NCBI GenBank assembly: GCA_017421885.1 | Contig: JAFOHJ010000002.1 | Span: 1-11,547 of the forward strand | DNA from: Clostridia bacterium | Lineage (GTDB): Bacteria > Bacillota_A > Clostridia > Oscillospirales > Butyricicoccaceae | Direction of reading: 5' to 3' | Length of the DNA stretch: 11,547 nucleotides | In this document: piece by piece, positions 1-7,200 of the stretch | How positions within the stretch are numbered: position 1 is the first letter of the stretch | Layout of the letters: each line of letters begins with the position of its first letter | The notes under the pieces: generated by a model | What the model was told of the DNA's origin: nothing | Database searches by the model: none | The model's input: the letters and a program-made list of their open reading frames with translations, nothing else | Made by a program: the position numbers and the translations under genes

Positions 1-308
1 ATAACACTTATTAAAAGATATGTAACAGAAATGGTGATTGCCTTAAAAAAGGTTTTATCACGCCTATCTGATAAACCCAAAACAGATGCGGCAACACACA
101 GAGAAAGGAGGTATCTCAAAAATGACATGTCACCGCGCGATATTATAATTCCCAATATACTTGCAAAGAGGCTGTATAGCCAACCCGACGATGAAAATGT
201 TGCCGAAAAGAAAGCCAGTCCAAAGGGATTTAAATATGTAAGAACACTTGCCTGTGAAAACAGAAAACATAACACAGATATTATGATATTTTCGCTATTC
301 AATCCCGA
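1..308 (-). other. SpoIIE-like N-terminal membrane segment fused in frame to the surface protein
   Basis: Residues about 803-904 of the frame differ sharply from what precedes: several hydrophobic helices (for example IIISVLCFLFSQASVL and YSLFASILGIII) and the motif PFGLAFFSA (201-227). A PFGxAFFA-like motif just after the first membrane helix is characteristic of stage II sporulation protein E, whose N-terminus has about ten membrane spans ahead of a PP2C phosphatase domain that activates sigma-F in the forespore. Leu TTA and Ile ATA codons are frequent here. Only about 102 residues are visible, and the phosphatase domain would lie outside the window. The SpoIIE assignment rests on remembered family pattern, not a search. 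The join could be a genuine fusion or a misassembly. Confidence 0.55.
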
Positions 309-2714
309 AAAACCCGTTCTTCCCTCACTCTTGTAGCCATTGCCGCCAAAAACAGTACCGCCAGTCATGTTAAGGGTGCCGCCCTCAACCTGGAAAACAG
401 GGCCGTTTCCGGCAATTATCGTGCCTTTAGACATAACATTGTATGCCTTAAGTGTCTCTGTAGTCTTACCAACATCCTCATACTCATCATCAATGACGGA
501 ATGGGTGATATAGTAGGTGAGCTTGACTTTGGAGCCATTAAGCTCCGCAACAGCAGTGTTGCCAATCAAGGAATCGGGTACTTCAGGAAGTTCAAAACCT
601 TCTTCGGCTGCACTTTCACCTTCATCTGCTGTATTAACCAGATCAGAAACATCAATCACCGTAAGTTCTGAACCATTTTTCACCGAAAACAGAGCATTGT
701 TCGAGGTTGCCTTTAGAGTTTTGCCATTAAGATTGATCTGAACACTTCCGCTGACATTTATCGTGCTGTCAATCTGGATATCATTCATCAGCTTGATATT
801 CGCAGCTCCGTTTTCAGCTACTTTTTCAGCTGCTGCTTTCAGCTCGCCTGAGTTTTTAACTTCCTGCCATGTGATTCCACGCGCTGCATAAACCGAGAAA
901 TGATCTGTTTCAAACAGAACACCTTCATCTGTTACAGAAGTCGGAACCGCTTCAGGCTCGCCGTCCTCCGGCAGATAATAAATCTGGATAGCACTATCAT
1001 TCTCAGCCATATACATGAATGCCGGAACAACTGTGATCTCCATAGCGTCAAGAGGTTCATAAACCGATCCATCAGGCAAATAAACAGATATATCATATGC
1101 CCAAAGGAAGTCTTCTTCCTCTATCTGCACCGGGTATGCACGAACTTCTGCCTCTTCGGGAATAAATCCGGAAACTGTGATAACAGTTCCATCCTCCAAA
1201 AGCTCGGCATACGTCTCATCGGTATACATTACAGCCTCCATCGTAACCGATTCTGCATCGGCAAATATCAGGCTGTTTTCAGGATCTGCCATTTCGGCAT
1301 ATCCAATTATTTTTGAATCAAACAGGTCATATTCCTTTTCCATTACACGGTCATCGGCATTGCCTTCGATTGTAATGATCCTGTATCCCTTATCCGCCTC
1401 GAATTCTTCTGTCAGAAGCTCTGCCGCAGCCTCAACTTCTTCATCCAATTGAGGCAGGATCAGATCCTTGACCAGACCAACATGATCGGCTTGTCCGTTC
1501 TCATCCAAATCGAAAAATATAATGTCGCCGGACACGGGGATGTAAGTTTCAACAACCTCTTGATCGGGAGTATCAATGTTTTCTGCCGAAAGAAGCTCGA
1601 CAGAAACATCTGTCTCATAAGATTCGGCCTCAGGTTCACTCTTAAAATGCTGAGTTACCTGATCCGCTTCATGATAAAGCTCGATTTCCCTAAACTTCTC
1701 GATCCAGCTGTTGCAATTGGACTCCAACGGCATTCCATCAGCTTCTGCATAACTGAGACAGAACGAAACAAACATTGCACACCAGTCTCCGTAAGCATCG
1801 CCATACCACTCTCCGTAACGCGAATAACCTTTCTTGGTCTCGCCATCACTCAGAACGATGTAGTTGTTCTTGCTTTCACGATAGCCTATCTGACTGTCAG
1901 CTATGTTAATAACATCCTCTGCCCATACTCCGGTCAGTTCCACATCACGCATAGTGGATTCCCATACATCAGGATTTTCCAGATCAGCTTCATGATCAGA
2001 GAAACAAATGAGAGAATGCTTATGTTCGTCAAGATCACAGATAAGAACTTTATCTGCTTCAATATCTGTTTCAGCTTCCTGTGTTATCCAGCAGAATTCA
2101 TCATGCTGATGGATCTCTTCCTCAGGCACTGTACATATCAGAATCTCCTGATCTGCTTCTTCAGTAAGAGGGCATAACGGAATCTCGACCTTATCATAAC
2201 AGTTTATGTCATGAAAATGAGCTTCTTTCTCTTCCAGATCACATATCAATGACTTTGTGTAACAGTCATCCGAATGAATATGTTCTTCTTCAAGTCCACA
2301 TTCAGGGCCTGTCAGGCTGTAGCACTCATCCTGATGCATATGCCCTTCAGTCTCATTATCAGTACACAAAAGCTCACCTTGTTCATAAAGAAAACATGTT
2401 TCACGGTCATGGATATGACCTTCCTTTATCTGGTAACAGCTTTCTTCATGTACATGCATGCCATCTGTCTCGGCTGTACAGTTTAATACCTTAACAACCT
2501 CTGTTTGCGCTGCTGCATAGCAGTTTTCATTATGAAAATGTTCTTCACAACCGCAATATACTTCTGCAGCCATGGTTATTGCCGGCAGGATCAGCGCATA
2601 GGTCGTACAGAATACGACCACAGCCGCCAAACAGCTGACGACTTTGTGCCAGCGTTTCTTTCGAACCTGGTCATACATCATCCTTGCTGCCTGCAGCAAT
2701 GTATTTTGCTCCAT
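1..2714 (-). CDS. Large secreted Cys/His-repeat, CHAP-domain surface protein; 3' end open at window edge and apparently fused to a SpoIIE-like segment
   Basis: The frame starts at an ATG with a strong AAAGGAGG site 7 bases upstream (2722-2729) and stays open for 904 codons to the window edge. Residues 20-50 are a basic stretch plus a hydrophobic segment with 'CTTYALILPAIT', a secretion signal seen in large gut-Firmicutes surface proteins. Residues 54-238 hold eight HxH...Cys-aromatic motifs. Residues 270-475 resemble a CHAP cysteine amidase/peptidase: GDWCAMFVSFC gives candidate Cys312, ADHVGLV gives His411, and IEGNA gives Glu450/Asn452. An acidic insert occupies about 355-390. Residues 600-800 contain 'HFSVYA' and then Asn/Gly-rich beta-helix-like repeats (NLNGKTL, GGTLNMTGGTVFGGN). 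A peptidoglycan-cleaving or adhesive role outside the cell is inferred. From about residue 803 the sequence becomes hydrophobic and SpoIIE-like. It is the third gene of the operon, after a signal peptidase gene. No sortase motif is visible because the natural C-terminus is absent. Confidence 0.85.
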   Translation of the reverse strand, partial: MEQNTLLQAARMMYDQVRKKRWHKVVSCLAAVVVFCTTYALILPAITMAAEVYCGCEEHFHNENCYAAAQTEVVKVLNCTAETDGMHVHEESCYQIKEGHIHDRETCFLYEQGELLCTDNETEGHMHQDECYSLTGPECGLEEEHIHSDDCYTKSLICDLEEKEAHFHDINCYDKVEIPLCPLTEEADQEILICTVPEEEIHQHDEFCWITQEAETDIEADKVLICDLDEHKHSLICFSDHEADLENPDVWESTMRDVELTGVWAEDVINIADSQIGYRESKNNYIVLSDGETKKGYSRYGEWYGDAYGDWCAMFVSFCLSYAEADGMPLESNCNSWIEKFREIELYHEADQVTQHFKSEPEAESYETDVSVELLSAENIDTPDQEVVETYIPVSGDIIFFDLDENGQADHVGLVKDLILPQLDEEVEAAAELLTEEFEADKGYRIITIEGNADDRVMEKEYDLFDSKIIGYAEMADPENSLIFADAESVTMEAVMYTDETYAELLEDGTVITVSGFIPEEAEVRAYPVQIEEEDFLWAYDISVYLPDGSVYEPLDAMEITVVPAFMYMAENDSAIQIYYLPEDGEPEAVPTSVTDEGVLFETDHFSVYAARGITWQEVKNSGELKAAAEKVAENGAANIKLMNDIQIDSTINVSGSVQINLNGKTLKATSNNALFSVKNGSELTVIDVSDLVNTADEGESAAEEGFELPEVPDSLIGNTAVAELNGSKVKLTYYITHSVIDDEYEDVGKTTETLKAYNVMSKGTIIAGNGPVFQVEGGTLNMTGGTVFGGNGYKSEGRTGFSGLNSENIIISVLCFLFSQASVLTYLNPFGLAFFSATFSSSGWLYSLFASILGIIISRGDMSFLRYLLSLCVAASVLGLSDRRDKTFFKAITISVTYLLISV
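2001..2555 (-). repeat. Eight HxH...Cys-aromatic motifs (degenerate protein repeats)
   Basis: Within residues 54-238 of the surface protein the pattern H-x-H followed by 4-5 residues and Cys-Tyr/Phe/Trp recurs eight times: HFHNENCY (59-66), HVHEESCY (87-94), HIHDRETCF (100-108), HMHQDECY (125-132), HIHSDDCY (145-152), HFHDINCY (166-173), HQHDEFCW (202-209) and HKHSLICF (231-238). Most have another Cys 6-14 residues ahead. Spacing varies from about 13 to 36 residues and the DNA is well diverged, so this is an old protein-level repeat. The ligand set suggests metal binding or disulfide-stabilised modules; the function is not known to me. Confidence 0.85.
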
Positions 2715-2721
2715 TTACCCC

Positions 2722-2729
2722 CCTCCTTT
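2722..2729 (-). promoter_or_regulatory. Strong ribosome binding site of the CHAP-domain surface protein
   Basis: On the minus strand the bases read AAAGGAGG, ending 7 bases before the ATG at 2714. This fixes the start of the surface protein. It lies 124 bases after the signal peptidase stop codon, and no hairpin terminator is visible in that gap, so read-through from the upstream genes is likely. Confidence 0.8.
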
Positions 2730-2838
2730 CACGAAGAATTCTGTAAATGAAACCTTTAATGGCGAACCGAAAGTTTGGCTCTGATGCTGCATCTGAAGAA
2801 CCATCCGGCCTTCTTCCGTTTCACCTCAGGTATTTCAT

Positions 2839-3426
2839 TCAGTTGAGTGAACCGATCGCATCGGGCGGCCATACTCTTAAAGCCATCTTACCAACGATCT
2901 GCTCGTCAGAGACACATCCAACTGTGGTGCTTCGGCTGTCGACCGAAACACTTCGATGGTCTCCCATAACAAAGACCCTGCCGTCGGGAACCTGATAAGG
3001 AAGTTCGATGTCACACTCTCCAAAGGCCTTTTCTACAAGATAAGGCTCATCAAGGAGCTTTTCGTCCACATAGACGGTCCCATCTTCTTTTATATCCACC
3101 CACTGTCCTTCTGTAGCGATCACTCGCTTGACAAGGATCTTATTATTATAATAAAAAGCAATCATATCCCCTGTATCGAAACTGCTCTCTTTAAGCGATA
3201 CAATTATATCTCCATCAACAAGAGTCGGTGTCATCGAATCGCCATATATCTGCAGGACAGGAAGCCATAGCGTGGCAACCAGCACCGCACAGGCAGCAAC
3301 TGTGATCAGAGTATAGACCGTGCTGCGGATCGCATTCCTGTATTTCACGCGATGTCGCTCTCGTTTGATCTCTCCCTCGATCAAATCTAGACTCGGCATC
3401 TCCAGGGGCTGTTTATTTTTCTTCAT
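2839..3426 (-). CDS. Signal peptidase I (S26 family, Ser/Lys dyad)
   Basis: This 195-residue membrane protease removes signal peptides from exported proteins at the outer face of the membrane. One membrane helix spans about residues 34-55, with a charged cytoplasmic N-terminus. The catalytic motif is YGDSMTPTL, with Ser64 as nucleophile; Lys100 in ILVKRVIA is the general base; and the conserved box GDHRSVSVDSRS lies at 155-166. All hallmark residues are present and the length is typical of Gram-positive type I signal peptidases. The start is supported by AAAGGGG (3434-3440) 7 bases upstream, which overlaps the stop codon of the preceding gene, a sign of coupled translation. Its place between a coiled-coil gene and a secreted surface protein suggests it may serve that protein, but a general housekeeping role cannot be excluded. 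The standard symbol could be lepB or sipS-like, so it is left blank. Confidence 0.93.
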   Translation of the reverse strand: MKKNKQPLEMPSLDLIEGEIKRERHRVKYRNAIRSTVYTLITVAACAVLVATLWLPVLQIYGDSMTPTLVDGDIIVSLKESSFDTGDMIAFYYNNKILVKRVIATEGQWVDIKEDGTVYVDEKLLDEPYLVEKAFGECDIELPYQVPDGRVFVMGDHRSVSVDSRSTTVGCVSDEQIVGKMALRVWPPDAIGSLN

Positions 3427-3438
3427 GGGGTTTCCCCT

Positions 3439-3960
3439 TTATTTAATAGCGTTAAGAAGCTCCTTAAGTCCACGATGCGACTGATAGAACTCTTCGAGCT
3501 TAGTCGAAACTTCTTTCCAGTATGCATCCACCTGCTGCTTGGTATCAGTTTCAAGCTGAGCCTTCTTCTCCTCGGCCTCCCTGACCATGACAGCCGCCTT
3601 CTCTTCGGCATCTTTGATCATCGCAGCACACTTTTCTTCGGCATCTTTCACCAAAGTATCGGCCTTCTGCATACTTTCACTCTCGAGCTTTGCAATAAGG
3701 CTTTCATGGCTTTCGGCGCGCATCTTTATGTTATCAAGATAATAGTCGGCTGTTTTCTGGGCACTCTCCATAAGACCGTTTATCATAGCAACAGCTTCGG
3801 CAAGCGAACCTGCCTCCCGAACCGCAACTTCACGGCTGGCCAACTTATCTTCAGCCGCCTTTAATTTGAAGCGAAGCTCCTCATTCTCTTTACCCTGAGT
3901 AAGAAGAAGCTCAAGCAAATCGCCTCTTCCAAGTTTTTTAAGTTCCATCTCTGTGATCAT
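3439..3960 (-). CDS. Coiled-coil cytoplasmic protein of unknown function
   Basis: The gene encodes 173 residues, highly charged, with no signal peptide or membrane helix. The N-terminus (MELKKLGRGDLLELLLTQ) resembles a short conserved helix found in a family of Firmicutes coiled-coil proteins sometimes loosely labelled as DNA-repair or DivIVA-like; I would not transfer either function. Residues 20-50 and 85-150 are predicted heptad coiled coil, and 104-134 holds near-repeats of about 11 residues (KDAEEKCAAM, KDAEEKAAVM, REAEEKKAQL). The ATG at 3960 is favoured over a second ATG four codons later because GGAGG (3971-3975) sits 10 bases upstream. It is the first gene of the apparent operon, 12 bases ahead of the signal peptidase gene. 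A scaffold role in positioning export or wall proteins is inference only. Confidence 0.85.
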   Translation of the reverse strand: MITEMELKKLGRGDLLELLLTQGKENEELRFKLKAAEDKLASREVAVREAGSLAEAVAMINGLMESAQKTADYYLDNIKMRAESHESLIAKLESESMQKADTLVKDAEEKCAAMIKDAEEKAAVMVREAEEKKAQLETDTKQQVDAYWKEVSTKLEEFYQSHRGLKELLNAIK

Positions 3961-4048
3961 TTATATGTAACCTCCGCAAAAACAGAACCCAATATGTAAA
4001 AACATCCAGAAACTGTTGACGCACCAATCGACTATTATTTTGTGAATA

Positions 4049-4077
4049 ATTATAACACATCAAAATAGTATCCGCAA
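4049..4077 (-). promoter_or_regulatory. Putative sigma-A promoter with extended -10 for the coiled-coil/signal peptidase/surface-protein operon
   Basis: On the minus strand a perfect TATAAT (4049-4054) is preceded by TGT, giving an extended -10 TGTTATAAT. A weak -35, TTGCGG (4072-4077), lies exactly 17 bases upstream. The DNA further upstream (4079-4140) is very AT-rich, as in an UP element. The expected start of transcription is near 4042, leaving a leader of about 80 bases before the ATG at 3960. Confidence 0.6.
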
Positions 4078-4139
4078 TAATTTGTTAAGTAAAATATATG
4101 ATATGACTTATTTTGATTCACATTTTTATAAAAATTAGA

Positions 4140-4178
4140 CAACAAAATCCCCGGTAACTCATATGAGCTACCGGGGAT
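4140..4178 (-). terminator. Rho-independent terminator of the SGNH/SLH surface protein gene
   Basis: Bases 4147-4178 form a 32-base near-palindrome with arms ATCCCCGGTA(G/A)CTCAT. In the minus-strand RNA all pairs form, one as a G-U wobble; on the plus strand that position is an A-C mismatch, so the hairpin is built for minus-strand RNA. A U-rich run (TTTGTTGTCTAATTTTT) follows on the minus strand. It begins 46 bases after the stop codon and lies before the next promoter. Confidence 0.9.
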
Positions 4179-4224
4179 CTGTCATTTATTCAGATGTTAT
4201 GAACAGCCTGTGTACTGATATTAA

Positions 4225-7200
4225 TTAGCCCAGGATGTTCTGGATCATGCGCATAAAGACTGTTGCGATCTGAGCACGGTTTGCATCACCTGTGGGGTTC
4301 AGCACGCCGTTCATGCCTTCGATCAGCTCAGCCTCGACTGCCCACTGCATTGCATCCAGCGCCCATGCACTTACTGCATCAGCATCAGGGAATGCCTTGA
4401 GGTCGTCGCGCTTGTCTGTTGCAACACCCTTGTACTCTGCATAACGGTGCAGGATGGTTACCATCTGCTCGCGTGTTACATAGTCGTTGGGGCCGAACTC
4501 TGTTGCGCTGTAGCCGTTGACGATGCCTTCTGCCTCTGCCCAACGAACTGCTTCTGTGTACCATGTATCTGCTGCGACATCTTCGAAGCCGATCTCGTGG
4601 TCTACTTCAGGCTCGCCTTCCAGGCGGTAAAGCATTGTTACGATCATTGCTCTTGTTGTTGTGCTCAGAGGCTCGTATGTTGTCTCAGATGTACCGTTCA
4701 TCAGACCCTCTACGATAGAGAAGTCAACTGCTTCATGGTACCACTGGTTCTGATCTACGTCTACGAACTTCTTGCTGGGGCAGTTCTTGCCGCCGTCGCA
4801 CTCTTCTTCCTCGTCATCGCTGATCGAGGGTCTCGAAGGACGATCGTTGTCGTCCTCTTCGTCTTCTTCGTTATCATCGCCCTGACCGGGGTTGATGACT
4901 GTGCCGCAGTCGTCACATGTGCCGTTGTTGTCGGCATCTACGTGCTCACCTACGACCTCGTCGCAGCCTTCGTTGTCACAGATGTGATCGCCGTCATCTG
5001 CTGCATCCTCATGCTCGAGAGCAGGGATCTCGTGGTGTACTCTGCTCAGCTCTTCGCCGCACTCTGTGCAGTATACGACTTCGTCATAGCCGCCGGGTAC
5101 CTCGCACTTTGCGGGGACTTCGTTCTCTACGACTGCTTCGCCTTCTGTGTGCTCAAGAACCTCTACAGGTACTGTTACTCTGCTCAGCTCTACACCGCAG
5201 ACTGTGCAGTATACGACTTCGTCATAGCTGCCGGGCTCTGTGCATGTTGCGGGAACCTCGTTCTCTACGACTGCTTCGCCTGCGCACTCTTCACATGTTG
5301 TGACTGTTTCTGCGTTCAGGATAGCTTCCTTGATATACTCATGGCCTTCTGCTGTGGGCATCTGTGCGCCATAGAATGCCATCTGCGACAGAACTGTGAT
5401 CATGTTATCCATGTTGATAACTTCGATTGCATCCAGGCCTGTCTCAGCTTCCGCTACATTTACAAATGTTGTGTTCTCACCCAGCATTGCGACTACTGTC
5501 TGATGCAGGTTGCTCAGCTCGACGATTGCTGTGTAGATGTCGCCAAGAGGTACTTCTGTACCCTCAACCTCTACTACTGCGCCGTCAAGAGGATTGACCA
5601 TGCCCACCAGTACTACTTCTGCCTCAGGATTGATCTTGTGGATAGCGCCGACTACCTCATGGTAGTTGAATGCTGCGCTTACGCAGTCGTATACATAGCT
5701 CTCTACCAGGACTGTCAGCAGACCGGGTACGTCGAGCATCGGGTTCTCACCCATGTTCTCGACCAGATATGCCTTCAGCTCTTCGATTGCTGCTTCGATA
5801 TATGCTGCGCCTTCCTCACCTGCATACAGGCTCCAGTTGATCTCTGCGGGCTTTGCGCCAGCCAGAACTGCTGTTACCTGATCGATGACGTATGTGTTGT
5901 TAAGGCTTACCGATACCAGATCTGCCTTTGCGATCTCAGCCTGCCATGCGGGATTCATTGCCAGGTTCATCAGCATCTCTTCGGCCAGCTGTGCGTTCAG
6001 AACTGCGTTCTCTACGCCAAGCTCTTCGGCCAGAAGTGCCTCATAGCCCTGTGCCTTTACATCAGCGATAGCTACATAGTAGCTGTCGGCTGTTACGTGG
6101 TAGTCGCCTGTTACGGCTGCCTCGTAGGCTGCCTTGAAGTCGGCAATTGCCTGCTCGACCTTTGCATTCATCTCGATAATGGCTGCTTCGACCTCTGCGA
6201 TAACACCCTCAACAAATGCATTCATCTTTTCGATGGCTGCAACTGTTTCGAGATAGATCTTATTTGCTTCGTCGCCGATTGCTGTCATAACCTCGCCGAT
6301 CTCGTCGATCAGCTCTTCAGCTGCATTGGCTACGTTTTCAGCAATATCCTGTACTTCGTCTACAAAATCATTCAGCTGCTCGATCAGCTCTTCGACAACG
6401 GGGATGATCTCGGCAAGATCTTCCATTGCATCCTGGACTGCGTCGATCGCTGCGTTGATGTCCTCAACGCCCTTTTCGATTGCATCTGCAACTGCATCGA
6501 TTGCCTTGCCGATCTCGGCTGCTGCATGCTGCAGCTCTTCGATCACGGCCTTAGCCTCTTCGATGATATTCTCGAGCTCTTCGATTGCCTGCTCAACTGT
6601 TTCGATTGCTGCCTCGATGTCGGCAATTGCCTGCTCGATCTCAGCCTTCAGTTCTTCAGATGCATTTTCAAGCTCTTCATACTTTGCCTTCAGCTCATCC
6701 TTGAGAGCCTCAAGCTGTCCTTCGAGCGCCTCGATAGCGGTCTTGACCTTTTCGATCTCGGCTGTTACCTTTACGATCTCGTTGTTGATAGCATCCTCGA
6801 GTGCCTCAAGTGCTCCCATCATACCTTCAAGGTCGATCTCCTCGAGCTTGCCGGCGATGATTGCTTCGACCTGATCATACAGATCGTCCAGAGCGTTCCT
6901 AAGCTGATCGTCCATATCTGCGATTTTGTCGCAGAGGCCCAGCTCCTGGCAGTAGACCATAATCAGAGCCCAAGCGTTCTCGCCGTGCTCGTCGACCCAC
7001 TCTACCATTGTGTTAAGAACTTCCTCGGGGTTTGCCATTACATATTCTACGACTTCGTCGCCAAATGTCTTTGCGAGGAAACCGAGAACCATCAGAATTT
7101 CTTCTGCATATTCTTCTACAAATGCGAGAGCATCATCGCCATATTCGGCAACAAAGGCGATAACTTCTGCGGGGTTATTGTAGAGGTAGTTATATACTGC

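Noticed and set aside
2756..2824. A 22-codon basic open frame (starting VKRKKAGWF) between the signal peptidase and surface protein genes
   Set aside because: It starts with GTG and the only GAGG lies directly against the start codon; there is no other support for translation.
31..2995. Several plus-strand open frames of 70-242 codons in the left third
   Set aside because: They lie opposite the long minus-strand frame, lack ribosome sites and recognisable domains, and overlap one another.
4015..4046. A TTGACG string on the plus strand that resembles a -35 box
   Set aside because: No suitable -10 lies 16-18 bases downstream and no plus-strand gene follows.
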